Origin: Actinomycetes bacterium
GTDB lineage: Bacteria > Actinomycetota > Acidimicrobiia > Acidimicrobiales > Palsa-688
Direction of reading: 5' to 3'
DNA: 34,762 bases
NCBI GenBank assembly: GCA_021811865.1
Contig: JAKAQB010000038.1
Span: forward strand, 1 to 34,762
Of the stretch, positions 10,652 through 20,066 are shown in pieces. The translations under genes were made by a program, and so were the position numbers. Within the stretch, counting starts at the first letter, position 1; each line of letters begins with the position of its first letter. The notes under the pieces were generated by a model. The model was not told the origin of the DNA and did not search any database. It saw only the letters and a list, made by a program, of their open reading frames with translations.

Positions 10652-12502
10652 ATGGCCCACACCCTTTACCCCCCCATTCATCCGGCCATCGGCGTTCCGC
10701 CCCAGAGGACCAACGAGATCGTCCACGGCACCCGGCGGCTCCCCGTGGTGGCCGCAGCCGCTGCCATCACCGTGTTGACCTTGGCGCTCACCGTGGGCGT
10801 CGGGTCCCGAAGGGCCTCAGCCACCACCACCCTCACCCAGCCCACGCCGTCGGTGACAGCGAGCGATTTCCCGATCGAGCGGCAGGGCAGCGCGCCCGCC
10901 GACGGCAACGGGCTGATCCCGAACCCGGCGACACCGACCGGCTCCGCGATCGCGGCGCCCACCTCCTGCACGGTGACCTTCGATGCCACCACGGGCAGCA
11001 CATCCGCGGACGTGAACTCCTGGATAGCAGGGAACGAGAACTCCATCACCGCCACCACGGTGGTGTGCCTGTCTGGCACCTTCACCTCGCCGATCCACGT
11101 CTGGAGCAAGTACGCCCCGGCGCTGCTCGAGATCGCCCCCGCGCCGAGCGCGACCGCCACGCTCGACCTCGGCCAGGTGGTGGCCGCGGACGTCAACCCC
11201 AACGTCTACTTCGGCGAGGCCGGCGGCGTCAGCATCGTCGACTCACGCGGCGTCGAGATCTACGGCCTGACCGTCGAGAACTTCACCACCGACGGGACCA
11301 CCTACGTTCCGTCCGGGATCGATGTGACGGTCCGCAGTGACACGGCCAACACCAACCAGAGCACCGTGCCGCACGAGTCCGCCTGCTTCCTGCACGGCGA
11401 TCGCGGGTGCAGTGACATCTACATCCTCGACAACACCCTGCGGAACATTGCCAACACCGCCGATGAGAACTTCACGACCAAGAGGTTCTGCGGCAGCGGC
11501 AGCGTCGACGCCTACGGCATCTCCGTGATCGCGGCGGGCAGCGCCACGTCCGGGGCGTTGCAGCATGTCGTGGTCGAGGGCAACACGGTGTCGCACACCC
11601 GGACCGGGCAGAGCGAGACGATAACCGTCAACGGTGACATCACCGATTTCCTCGTCGCCAACAACGTCGTCCACCACGGGGACAACATCGGGATGGACAC
11701 CATCGGCTGGGAGACCGGCTCGTCGCAGGCCCGCCACGGCCTGGTCCAGGGCAACACGGTCTACAACATCGATACCTACAACAACGCCGGTTATGGACAG
11801 TGGTCCCACGGTCGCTGCCGGCCAACGCCGGAGGGGGCCGGCGGCATCTACAACGATGGCGGCGCCTACATCTGGATCAACGACAACACCGTCTGGAACA
11901 CCAACCAGGGCATCAGTCTCGACTGTGAGACGGCCGGCAAGAAGAGCGACCACCTGCTCGTCTCCGGCAACACGGTCGTGAACGAGGCGGGAACATCGTT
12001 CCGCGACCCCAGCATTGGGGCGAACCCGCCCGGCACAGGCGGCACATCAACCGTGGCGGGCCACGACTCGTACGCCTTCTACGTCGACGCGTACGGTCCC
12101 GGAGCCAGCATCGGCGATGTGTACGCGCACGGCAACATCTTCGTGGACCAGAGCCAGTACTACCTGAAGCGGTCCTATCTGATGCCGGTCGTCGACCTTG
12201 GCGGCGGGCTGTGGTCGAACGTGGAGATCTGGCACAACACGATCGAGGGACTGGGCCCCGCTGACCGGTACAACCCTCTCCTCGCGATCAGCAACCAGCC
12301 ATCTGGCGGGATCAACGTGGTGAACTGCAACAACTACGTGAACCTGTCCGGAGCGGCCAACAGTTTGAGCGGCAACTTCGCAACGCCTTCCCACAGCTAT
12401 CTGACCCTGCACCAGTGGCAGGCCAGCAACGGGCACGGCTGGGACGCCAACAGCGAAGTCAACGGCTTCTCCCTGAGCTGCCCAGCTGCATCGATCAAGT
12501 GA
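10652..12502 (+). CDS. Exported right-handed parallel beta-helix protein
   Basis: A 616-residue secreted or surface protein. Residues 1-29 are a cytoplasmic stretch with basic residues, about 30-50 a hydrophobic signal segment (VVAAAAAITVLTLALTVGV), and ASA at about 55-57 a possible signal-peptidase site. The mature part has recurring coil motifs of the kind xNTVxN (EGNTVSH, ANNVVHH, QGNTVYN, NDNTVWN, SGNTVVN, HGNIFVD, HNTIEG), the asparagine ladder of a pectate-lyase-type beta-helix. No polysaccharide-lyase catalytic set can be assigned; adhesin or glycan-active roles are both possible. Base composition is visibly less GC-extreme than the neighbours. It sits 38 bases after lepA with only a weak AAGGA ribosome site, and breaks the usual lepA-hemW-hrcA-dnaJ order. 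Confidence 0.8.
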   Translation: MAHTLYPPIHPAIGVPPQRTNEIVHGTRRLPVVAAAAAITVLTLALTVGVGSRRASATTTLTQPTPSVTASDFPIERQGSAPADGNGLIPNPATPTGSAIAAPTSCTVTFDATTGSTSADVNSWIAGNENSITATTVVCLSGTFTSPIHVWSKYAPALLEIAPAPSATATLDLGQVVAADVNPNVYFGEAGGVSIVDSRGVEIYGLTVENFTTDGTTYVPSGIDVTVRSDTANTNQSTVPHESACFLHGDRGCSDIYILDNTLRNIANTADENFTTKRFCGSGSVDAYGISVIAAGSATSGALQHVVVEGNTVSHTRTGQSETITVNGDITDFLVANNVVHHGDNIGMDTIGWETGSSQARHGLVQGNTVYNIDTYNNAGYGQWSHGRCRPTPEGAGGIYNDGGAYIWINDNTVWNTNQGISLDCETAGKKSDHLLVSGNTVVNEAGTSFRDPSIGANPPGTGGTSTVAGHDSYAFYVDAYGPGASIGDVYAHGNIFVDQSQYYLKRSYLMPVVDLGGGLWSNVEIWHNTIEGLGPADRYNPLLAISNQPSGGINVVNCNNYVNLSGAANSLSGNFATPSHSYLTLHQWQASNGHGWDANSEVNGFSLSCPAASIK

Positions 12503-12515
12503 CCAGGCGCTACAC

Positions 12516-12528
12516 GCGGCGGTGCCGC
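12516..12528 (+). terminator. Weak hairpin after the beta-helix gene
   Basis: GCGGC-ggt-GCCGC, 14 bases after the stop codon. Only five pairs and no T run. The rest of the 135-base gap to hrcA shows nothing else except the hrcA promoter candidate. Confidence 0.25.
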
Positions 12529-12619
12529 ACCCGTCGAGGCGCCGGCTCTGGGGAGCTCGAGGACTTTCTCCGTGCCGCTACGCGGCCTCGTCCGATCCTG
12601 TGCAACTGGAAGGTGCAGG

Positions 12620-12625
12620 TATCAT
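12620..12625 (+). promoter_or_regulatory. Candidate -10 box of hrcA
   Basis: TATCAT, twelve bases before the hrcA ATG, which has no Shine-Dalgarno sequence. A transcript would carry only about five untranslated bases. I looked for the CIRCE operator (TTAGCACTC-N9-GAGTGCTAA) and saw only an isolated GCACTC at 12630-12635 with no matching second half. Confidence 0.4.
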
Positions 12626-12637
12626 CGTGGCACTCGC

Positions 12638-13645
12638 ATGCTCGACGACCGGAAAGCCGCGATCCTCCGGGCCGTGGTGGAGGAGTACATCCAGACCGCG
12701 CAGCCGGTCGGGTCGAGCCACGTCGCCCACCAGACCGGGCTCGCCGTGTCGCCTGCGACGGTGCGCAACGAGATGAGCCAGCTGGAGCGCGAAGGGTACC
12801 TGTACCAGCCGCACACCAGCGCCGGGCGCGTGCCGACGGACAAGGGCTACCGGTTCTTGGTGGACTCGCTCACGACGCCGGGAGTCCTCGACGACGGACG
12901 GGCGCAGCAGGTCCGTGCCTTCTTCGCCCGGGCCCATGGGGCGCTCGAACGGATGCTCGCCGACACCAGCCGCCTGCTGACCGGTCTCACCGACTACGCC
13001 GCCGTGGTCACGGCACCCAACGCCGAGTCCCTGACCCTGCGGTCGGTGCAACTGGTCTCCCTGTCGCCCCGGGTCGTGATGGTCCTCGCCGTGCTCTCCA
13101 ACGGCACGATCGAGAAGCGGACCCTCGACCTCGCGCCCGACGCCGAGGTCGGCGAGGCCACCGTCGGAGCGGCGTCGTCTCATCTGGCGGTGTCGCTCAC
13201 CGGGGCCGTGTGGGGCAGCACGCCGCTGCTCATCGCCGCCGGCGACGCCGCCGTCGATGACCTCGCCAACCGGGCCCTCGTGGCGCTGGCGGCGACGGTG
13301 CCCACGGGGAACGATCAGGTCTACGTGGGCGGCGCAGCGCGCATGGCGGCCGCCTTCGACGCCGTCGACACGATCCGCCAGGTCCTCTCCATCATGGAAC
13401 AGCAGTACGTCCTCGTGACGCTGCTGCGGGACGTCCTCGACCGCGGGCTGTCGGTGGCCATCGGGACCGAGCACGGGATGCAGTCGCTGGCGGACTGCTC
13501 GCTCGTCGTGGCTCCCTACGAGGTGGAGGGCGACCGGGGCACGATCGCGATCCTCGGTCCTACGCGCATGCACTACGACCAGGCCCTCGCAGCCGTGGGC
13601 GTCGTCAGCGAGCGGCTCGGGCGTGCCCTCAGCGAGGGGGCGTGA
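12638..13645 (+). CDS. hrcA: Heat-inducible transcription repressor HrcA
   Basis: A repressor of chaperone genes whose activity in other bacteria depends on GroEL. It has 335 residues. The N-terminal winged helix is diagnostic (LDDRKAAILRAVVEEYIQTAQ, then SPATVRNEMSQLE and SAGRVPTDKGYR), followed by a GAF-like and a dimerisation region. The C-terminal part contains GTEHGMQSLADCSLVVAPY, matching the conserved IGxEN.. segment. The ATG at 12638 begins exactly at the family start (M-L-D-D-R). It is upstream of dnaJ as in many actinobacteria. Confidence 0.95.
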   Translation: MLDDRKAAILRAVVEEYIQTAQPVGSSHVAHQTGLAVSPATVRNEMSQLEREGYLYQPHTSAGRVPTDKGYRFLVDSLTTPGVLDDGRAQQVRAFFARAHGALERMLADTSRLLTGLTDYAAVVTAPNAESLTLRSVQLVSLSPRVVMVLAVLSNGTIEKRTLDLAPDAEVGEATVGAASSHLAVSLTGAVWGSTPLLIAAGDAAVDDLANRALVALAATVPTGNDQVYVGGAARMAAAFDAVDTIRQVLSIMEQQYVLVTLLRDVLDRGLSVAIGTEHGMQSLADCSLVVAPYEVEGDRGTIAILGPTRMHYDQALAAVGVVSERLGRALSEGA

Positions 13646-13725
13646 ACCGGTCCTCGGCCGGCGGCCGTCGGTGGGGCCTGCCCTGCGCGTGGGCGGCGCC
13701 GGTCGGCGACCGGCCCGGTCCCGGG

Positions 13726-14871
<1,146 letters not shown>

Positions 14872-14951
14872 GGGCCACGGCGGCCGCCTCCCGGGAGCCG
14901 GCGTGGGCGGCGTCGCCGGCTGGCGCCGCCGCCCGTGCTGCGGCGGCGCAC

Positions 14952-15704
14952 GTGTTTGTGGCCGACGTCGAGCGGCCGTTGCTCGACGAAGGCGACCGCC
15001 ACCACCTGGCGCGGGTCCTGCGCCTGCGCCGTGGGGAGCGGGTCAGCGTCTGCGACGGTGCGGGCGGGTGGGTGCTGTGCCGCTTCGACGGCGAGGGCGG
15101 AGTCGAACCGGTCGGCGAGACGGAGTCGTGGCCACCGCCCCGCCCCGCGATCACGGTGGGCTTCGCCCCACCCAAAGGTGAGCGGGCCGAGTGGGCGGTG
15201 CAGAAGCTGACCGAGCTGGGCGTCGACCGCATCATCCCCCTACGCACCCGGCGCGGCGTCGTCCGCTGGGAGGCGCAGCGCTCCGAGCGCCAGCTCGCCC
15301 GGTGGCGTGCCATCTGCCACCAGGCGGCCATGCAGAGCCGGCGGCTGTGGTTGCCCGTCGTGGAGGACCCCTGTCCGCCCGCCCAGGTCGGCAGCGCTGC
15401 GGGGGACCCCCGCCCGCTCGGCCCGGTGGCGCTGGCCGAGCCCGGTGGCGCCCCACCGTCACTGTCCTGGCCCACGGTGCTGATCGGACCCGAGGGGGGA
15501 TGGTCGGACGACGAGCTAGCGCTGGGCATGCCCACGATCGCGCTCGGGCCCGGGGTCCTGCGCACCGAGACGGCCGCCGTCGCCGCCGGCGCCGTGCTGG
15601 TGGCGCTACGGGCGGGGCTGGTGAGGCCGTCGGGCGGGGGGGTGCCGTCGGGCGGGGGGGTGGCGTCGGGCGAGGGGCTCGATGCCCGATCAGGCGGCAC
15701 ATGA
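14952..15704 (+). CDS. rsmE: 16S rRNA m3U1498 methyltransferase
   Basis: A SPOUT-class methyltransferase acting on 16S rRNA in the assembled small subunit. About 250 residues. The N-terminal PUA-like part includes HHLARVLRLRRGERV, and the SPOUT knot has VLIGPEGGWSDDEL and LGPGVLRTETAAVAA. The start is uncertain: no ATG or GTG occurs in frame between the dnaJ stop and the GTG at 14952 (GTG-TTT-GTG-GCC-GAC), and no ribosome site precedes it; 14958 is an alternative. The last 25 residues are an unusual glycine-rich tail from a short tandem repeat (PSGGGV twice, then ASGEG). Confidence 0.9.
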   Translation: MFVADVERPLLDEGDRHHLARVLRLRRGERVSVCDGAGGWVLCRFDGEGGVEPVGETESWPPPRPAITVGFAPPKGERAEWAVQKLTELGVDRIIPLRTRRGVVRWEAQRSERQLARWRAICHQAAMQSRRLWLPVVEDPCPPAQVGSAAGDPRPLGPVALAEPGGAPPSLSWPTVLIGPEGGWSDDELALGMPTIALGPGVLRTETAAVAAGAVLVALRAGLVRPSGGGVPSGGGVASGEGLDARSGGT

Positions 15705-15793
15705 CGGGCAGCTGTCGCAGCCTCGTGATGGCCGCCGCGGCGCCGGGCCGTTGCGTCGGAGGCCGTGGCGGGCAGGACTTGCCGCAGGATCCG

Positions 15794-15822
15794 TTTCCAG
15801 CTCCCGGAATGCTCGCTACCAT
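15794..15822 (+). promoter_or_regulatory. Promoter of the BldD-like gene
   Basis: TTTCCA (15794-15799) and TACCAT (15817-15822) are separated by 17 bases. The transcript would start near 15829 and carry a leader with the ribosome site GGGGAGG (15835-15841), five bases before the GTG. TCACC (15822-15826) matches one half of the Streptomyces BldD box; I see no AGTGA half beside it. Confidence 0.5.
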
Positions 15823-15846
15823 CACCGCTTGAAAGGGGAGGCCAAC

Positions 15847-16362
15847 GTGTCCGAGAGCATGCCGAGCTCCTATGCGCGCCGGGTAGGTGACCGCCTGCGC
15901 AGCGTGCGGCTACAACAGCGCATGTCCCTCCAGGCCGTCGAGGCGGCCTCCGGCGAGGAGTTCAAGGCGTCGGTGCTCGGTGCCTACGAACGGGGGGAGC
16001 GGGCCATCTCCGTGCCTCGGCTCCAACGCCTCGCCCGCTTCTACAACGTGCCGGTCGACCAGCTCCTGCCCGGGGACGTCGCATCGAAGGGACGGATCGA
16101 CCGCCGCGACGGCGAGGTCGGTGCCGATGAGCGCCGGGACGACGACAGCATCACGATCGACCTGACGCAGCTCGACAGCGCGGCGTCACCCGAGAGCCAA
16201 GCGCTGGGGCGCTACCTGTCGACCATCCAGGTGCAGCGGCAGGACTTCAACGGGCGGGTGCTCACCGTCCGGCGTGAGGACGTACGTGCCCTTGCCGCCC
16301 TCTTCGACGTGCCCGCCGACGAGGTTCGCCGGCGGCTCGCCGAGATGGGCCTGCGCCTGTAG
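15847..16362 (+). CDS. BldD-like XRE-family regulator with c-di-GMP-binding motif
   Basis: The 171-residue protein matches Streptomyces BldD in length (167) and domain order: an N-terminal XRE helix-turn-helix (about 9-76: YARRVGDRLRSVRLQQRMSL, VLGAYERGERAISVPRLQRL), an acidic/arginine-rich linker (81-105) and a C-terminal domain. That domain holds R131-Q-D133 and, exactly eight residues later, R142-R-E-D145, the RxD-X8-RxxD signature that binds tetrameric c-di-GMP in BldD. The GTG at 15847 is preceded by GGGGAGG; an in-frame ATG at 15682 would overlap rsmE and lacks homology. It probably represses genes when c-di-GMP is high; targets here are unknown. Confidence 0.85.
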   Translation: MSESMPSSYARRVGDRLRSVRLQQRMSLQAVEAASGEEFKASVLGAYERGERAISVPRLQRLARFYNVPVDQLLPGDVASKGRIDRRDGEVGADERRDDDSITIDLTQLDSAASPESQALGRYLSTIQVQRQDFNGRVLTVRREDVRALAALFDVPADEVRRRLAEMGLRL

Positions 16363-16427
16363 GCACGGGCGGGGGGACTGGCCCGCCCACCCGTTGGGAC
16401 CGCCGCCGCAACAGCCCGAGGCGGTGG

Positions 16428-16433
16428 CACCAT
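16428..16433 (+). promoter_or_regulatory. Possible -10 box of hemW
   Basis: CACCAT, seven bases before the hemW ATG. The match to TANNNT is incomplete but the spacing equals that of the leaderless promoters elsewhere in the window. No Shine-Dalgarno sequence is present. Confidence 0.25.
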
Positions 16434-16440
16434 CGCCGCG

Positions 16441-17595
16441 ATGCCCACGGCCCCCGCCCCGGCCCGCCCGCCGGCACCGCCCCCCCGGGACGCGCCCGGC
16501 TTCGGTGCCTACGTCCACGTCCCCTTCTGCCAGCGGCGCTGTGACTACTGCGCCTTCGCCACCTGGTCCGATCGCTCCCACCTCACCGGCGCCTACGTCG
16601 CAGCGGTGCGCACCGAGGTCGAGCGGGCCGCCGACGCCGGGCTTCCCGCAGCCAGCTCCGCCTTCTTCGGTGGCGGCACTCCGTCCCTCCTGCGGGCCGA
16701 GGAGCTGGCGGCGATCCTCGGGTGCATCCCTCTGGCGCCTGGAGCCGAGGTGACCGTCGAGTGCAACCCGGAGGACGTGACGCTCCAACGGCTGACCGCC
16801 TACCGGGACGCCGGTGTCACCCGCCTGTCCCTCGGTGTCCAGTCGACCGTGCCCCATGTACTGCGCTCCCTCGGCAGGCAGCACGATCCTGCCGCCGTGC
16901 CGGCTGCCGTCTCGGCCATGGCCGGCGCCGGCTTCGCAGCGGCGTACAGCGTCGATCTGATCTTCGGGGCTGCCGGGGAAACGCCGGCGGACTGGGAGCG
17001 GACCGTCTCCGATGTCCTGGCTCTCGACCCGTCTCCACGACACGTCAGCGCCTACGCGCTCACCCCGGAGCCGGGCACCCCTCTCGGGGCGGACCCCGCC
17101 CGCCACCCTGATCCCGACGACCAGGCGGACAAGTACGGGGTCGTCGACGACGCGCTCGCCGCCAGCGGCCTCGGATGGTACGAGATCTCCAACTGGGCCG
17201 TACCGGGGGCGGCGTGCAGGCACAACCGGCTGTACTGGGCCCAGGGGGAGTACCGCGGGTTTGGGTGCGCAGCGCACTCGCACGCCGTGGCGCCCGACGG
17301 ACGGGCGCGGCGGTGGTGGAACGTGCACACGCCGGAGCGCTACGTCTCGTTGGTGGGGTCGGGCGAGAGCCCCGCCGGCGCCGGCGAGCTCATCGACGCC
17401 GGCGCGAGGGCGACCGAGCGCGTCCAGCTGGCACTGCGCACCCGGGACGGGGTCGCGGTTGCCGACCTCCCCCCGGGTGCTCCGGTGGCCTTCGTGCTCG
17501 ACGAGGGGCTCGCAGAGCGGCAGGGTGATCGCATCGTCCTCACCCGGCGGGGACGGCTGCTGGCGAGCGAGGTCACGCTGCTGCTCCTCGGCTGA
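16441..17595 (+). CDS. hemW: Heme chaperone HemW (radical SAM, formerly annotated as coproporphyrinogen oxidase-like)
   Basis: A radical-SAM protein that binds heme and delivers it to membrane proteins; it is not the oxygen-independent HemN. It has 384 residues. The [4Fe-4S] motif CX3CX2C is C30-C34-C37 (CQRRCDYC), followed by FFGGGTPSLL. The HemW-specific heme site HNxxYW is present as HNRLYW. Proline/alanine-rich residues 1-18 precede the barrel. In many bacteria hemW lies between lepA and hrcA; here it is downstream of rsmE and the bldD-like gene. It converges on the LysM gene. Confidence 0.93.
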   Translation: MPTAPAPARPPAPPPRDAPGFGAYVHVPFCQRRCDYCAFATWSDRSHLTGAYVAAVRTEVERAADAGLPAASSAFFGGGTPSLLRAEELAAILGCIPLAPGAEVTVECNPEDVTLQRLTAYRDAGVTRLSLGVQSTVPHVLRSLGRQHDPAAVPAAVSAMAGAGFAAAYSVDLIFGAAGETPADWERTVSDVLALDPSPRHVSAYALTPEPGTPLGADPARHPDPDDQADKYGVVDDALAASGLGWYEISNWAVPGAACRHNRLYWAQGEYRGFGCAAHSHAVAPDGRARRWWNVHTPERYVSLVGSGESPAGAGELIDAGARATERVQLALRTRDGVAVADLPPGAPVAFVLDEGLAERQGDRIVLTRRGRLLASEVTLLLLG

Positions 17596-17717
17596 CCGCT
17601 CGGTGTGCCCTTCGCCGAGCTGGCGGTGTGCCCGTGCGCCCAAGTGCCCCATGTACTCGAGGCGCCGCCGTGCCCTGGACCACGACGCCCCGGCCCCGGC
17701 CGCTCGGGGAGCTCCGA

Positions 17718-17857
17718 GGCGGTGGCGGCAGTCAGGGCGGTGGCGGCAGTCAGGGCGGTGGCGGCAGTCAGGGCGGTGGCGGCAGTCAGGGCGGTGGCGG
17801 CAGTCAGGGCGGTGGCGGCAGTCAGGGCAGTGGCGGCAGTCAGGGCGGTGGCGGCAG
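17718..17857. repeat. 18-base tandem array, 7 full units plus a partial eighth
   Basis: The unit GGCGGTGGCGGCAGTCAG repeats without a gap from 17718. Unit 7 (17826) has one substitution and unit 8 stops after 14 bases. The stop codon of the minus-strand LysM gene (17842-17840) lies inside unit 7. The 122 bases between the hemW stop and the array hold no gene; CTCGG/CCGAG (17703-17718) is a possible small terminator hairpin. Because the plus strand of the unit has no stop in any frame, it creates long false ORFs. Confidence 0.95.
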
Positions 17858-18739
17858 GAGGATCTCGTCGCCCACGTACAACAGATCTGGGTTGCCGGGG
17901 ACCGGAAGGCGGCTGTGGTTGTGCTCGACCAGACGCCACCAGTACGCCCCCACCGCCCCGGCGGAGGCGGCCGGGTCGTAGCGGTGGACGACGTCCTCGG
18001 CGATGCTCCAGAAGCTCTGCCCGGCTTCGACGATCCAGGCCCGGCCCGGAACCGCCCGCTCGGCGGCTGACGGCGTTGCATTCCCTGCGCCGGCCATGCG
18101 CCGGCGGGCCGGGCGGCCGGGCGGTCGATGGGCCGGCGAGGACGCCGACCAGGTGGGCGCAGCGCGGTTCCGCCGCGGTGGCGCTCCGGCCGGGCGAAGC
18201 ACCGGTGGCGCCGGTAGGGGGGCGGCGCCGTGTCGCCCCTGTGGCGCCGGTCGGAGCACCGGAGCAGGCCCGGCACGGTGCTCTCGTTGCGGTCGGCGCA
18301 TGGCCACACCGGGCGGGGTGGCCGGTGTGGCGGCCGGTGCGGCGGCCGGTGCGGCGGGTGTCACCACCGCGCCTGCCGCGGCCGCGTTCGCGACCGGCAA
18401 CCCGGCGCTCCACACGCCGATGCCTGCGACGGCGGCCACCCACGCCCGCAGTGGCGGGACCGTCAGGCGCACCGAGACGGCGCGGAGGCGTCGGGCCCGC
18501 CCACTCCGGGACGTGGCGGTCAAGACCGTCACGCCGACCAGGTAGGCGCCGGCTGCGAGTGCGACGATCCGGATGGCGGCGAAGGTCCCGTCGACAGGCC
18601 CCTCCCGGCCCAGCCAGCCGACGAGCTTCGCCGGCTGCCACACCGGTGCGGCCAGCACCCGCAGGCGCCCCGCCTCCAACAGCAGGATCATCCCGGCACC
18701 GACACCGAGGCCGGCGCGCCGGGCGCGGCGCGGAGTCAC
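17840..18739 (-). CDS. Membrane protein with C-terminal LysM domain
   Basis: A 299-residue protein. Three hydrophobic segments lie in the first half (about 10-32, 47-70 and 85-110, e.g. IRIVALAAGAYLVGVTVLTA and WVAAVAGIGVWSAGL). A long Ala/Pro/Arg-rich linker follows, and then a LysM peptidoglycan-binding module near the C-terminus (VEAGQSFWSIAEDVVHRYDP ... LYVGDEILLPPPP). It probably spans the membrane and anchors to the cell wall. The GTG at 18739 overlaps the pseudokinase stop (GTGA), so the two are coupled. Similar LysM membrane proteins occur beside actinobacterial Tad loci, and the Tad operon starts 2.8 kb upstream; a shared role is an inference. The gene ends inside a tandem array. Confidence 0.75.
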   Translation of the reverse strand: MTPRRARRAGLGVGAGMILLLEAGRLRVLAAPVWQPAKLVGWLGREGPVDGTFAAIRIVALAAGAYLVGVTVLTATSRSGRARRLRAVSVRLTVPPLRAWVAAVAGIGVWSAGLPVANAAAAGAVVTPAAPAAAPAATPATPPGVAMRRPQREHRAGPAPVLRPAPQGRHGAAPLPAPPVLRPAGAPPRRNRAAPTWSASSPAHRPPGRPARRRMAGAGNATPSAAERAVPGRAWIVEAGQSFWSIAEDVVHRYDPAASAGAVGAYWWRLVEHNHSRLPVPGNPDLLYVGDEILLPPPP

Positions 18740-20022
18740 GCGCCGGCTCCGCGCCGGGCGCCGCTCGTTCCGCTCGTGGCGCTCGTGCCGGCGGGGCGGC
18801 GTCCCGCCGGCGTCTCGCCGCCCGGGCGCCCGATCGCGGACGGGAGGACCTCCCGTGTGGGCCGCCCGGCCACGAGCAGGACGATCGCATCGCAGCCGCC
18901 GCGCCCGGGCAGCACGCGCAGCGACGTCGCGCCGGGCACCTCGGCGGCGAGCCGTCCCGTCGCGACGCCCCAGCGGGAGAAGACCCAGACCGACCCATCC
19001 CGCCGGTCCAGGGCGGCAGGCAGGGCCGGTCCGCACGTCCAGCGGCCGAGCACCACCACATCGCCGGGTGCGGACAGGGCCCAACGGCCTCCGTGGGCAG
19101 TGAAGACGCCGTGGCGCAGCCGCAGCGGCCCGCATCCGGCGTCGACGGCCGGGCACGGCACGCCAGGTGGCGGCGGGGGGCGACGCGCCGTTGCCTGGGG
19201 GCCGGTCCCCCGGCCTTGCACCGCCGGCCAGGCCGTCATCCAGCTCCCGATGCCGACGGCGACGAGCAGGCCGGCGAGGGTGGCGCCGGCGAGCACCTCG
19301 GGCCTGAGGACCCGTCTGCCAGCACCGCCGGGACGCGCACTGGGGGCCTCCCCCCGACGCGGGGCGGGCGGCTCCTGGGGGCCCGCCGGCTCCTGGGGGC
19401 CCGCCGGCTCCTGGGGGAGGCAGCCGGCCACGCCCGGCCCCACATCGGTGTGTCGGCCGCCCAGCACCGCCGGCAGCCGCGGCTCAGGCACCGCCCGGGC
19501 GAGGCGCGTCGCGAGGGTCCTTGCTGCCAGCGGCCGGCCGGGGTCGGCCGCCCGCCGTAGCACGCGACGAAGCGCTCGCGGTCCACGCGCCGGGACCTGG
19601 GCCGCCAGGGCCTCCGCCAGCACGCGCACGTCCCGGGCGGCGCGGACGGCGTCGGCGTCGGCGGCATCGCCGAAGCTGCAGAAGACTGGCCGGCCGGCGT
19701 CGTCGATCAGGACATGGTCGGCGGTCGGCGCGCCGTGGACGATGCCCAGGTCGTGCAGGTCGGCGAGGATGGTGGCAGCGGCGGAACCAAGGCCGGCGAG
19801 CTCGGCCGGCGGGAGGGCGCCGCAATCCCGGAGGGTCCGTGCTCCCACCTCGCGGGTGCAGATGGAACCGTCACCCCCGGATGGGAGGGTGGCGACGACG
19901 CCGGGGTGTGCAGCCCGGCCCAGCCACCCCCGCTCCCGCTCCAGCCGCTCCGCGTCAGCGGGGCCCTCGGCCACCTTTCGGATCGCCGGGATGCCACTGA
20001 TGAGCAGCGGGTGCACGCGCAC
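18736..20022 (-). CDS. Membrane-anchored pseudokinase-like protein
   Basis: A 428-residue protein with the outline of a bacterial Ser/Thr kinase but without catalytic residues. The N-lobe lysine may survive (IRKVAEG, K16) and helix C can be traced (ERERGWLGRAAHPGVV). The catalytic loop reads HGAPTADHVLID, with Ala98 where HRD has Asp, and the DFG site reads SFGD (Ser116). A Pro/Glu repeat (PQEPAG) follows at about 203-219, then a single membrane segment (about 241-262) and an extracytoplasmic domain of about 160 residues with four cysteines and beta-strand character. Start GTG. It is coupled by GTGA to the LysM gene and follows the CcdA-like gene by 44 bases. A scaffold or sensor role is more likely than phosphorylation. 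Confidence 0.65.
   Translation of the reverse strand: MRVHPLLISGIPAIRKVAEGPADAERLERERGWLGRAAHPGVVATLPSGGDGSICTREVGARTLRDCGALPPAELAGLGSAAATILADLHDLGIVHGAPTADHVLIDDAGRPVFCSFGDAADADAVRAARDVRVLAEALAAQVPARGPRALRRVLRRAADPGRPLAARTLATRLARAVPEPRLPAVLGGRHTDVGPGVAGCLPQEPAGPQEPAGPQEPPAPRRGEAPSARPGGAGRRVLRPEVLAGATLAGLLVAVGIGSWMTAWPAVQGRGTGPQATARRPPPPPGVPCPAVDAGCGPLRLRHGVFTAHGGRWALSAPGDVVVLGRWTCGPALPAALDRRDGSVWVFSRWGVATGRLAAEVPGATSLRVLPGRGGCDAIVLLVAGRPTREVLPSAIGRPGGETPAGRRPAGTSATSGTSGARRGAGA
19370..19417. repeat. 18-base tandem repeat within the pseudokinase gene
   Basis: GGCTCCTGGGGGCCCGCC occurs twice in full (19370-19387, 19388-19405) and is followed by a partial third copy. On the coding strand it encodes PQEPAG repeats in the linker just before the membrane segment. 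Confidence 0.85.
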
Positions 20023-20028
20023 ACGATG

Positions 20029-20034
20029 AAACTA
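20029..20034 (-). promoter_or_regulatory. -10 box of the pseudokinase gene, leaderless layout
   Basis: TAGTTT on the minus strand, six bases, then GTG at 20022. This suggests a start internal to the ccdA-pseudokinase-lysM unit. Confidence 0.45.
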
Positions 20035-20066
20035 CACGACAACCACCGCCAGTGGCAGTAGGAGCT

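Noticed and set aside
17718..17857. CRISPR array
   Set aside because: Units are 18 bases and directly adjacent with no spacers; no cas genes are in the window. The same applies to the arrays at 29532 and 34161.
17628..17981. Plus-strand ORF with GGGGSQ repeats across the 18-base array
   Set aside because: The array has no stop in any plus frame, so it opens every frame; the rest of the ORF is antisense to the LysM gene and has no family resemblance.
16186..18309. Long minus-strand ORF with CRHRPD repeats (and a second with LTAATA repeats)
   Set aside because: It is antisense to hemW and the bldD-like gene and out of frame with the LysM gene; it is open only because of GC bias and the array.
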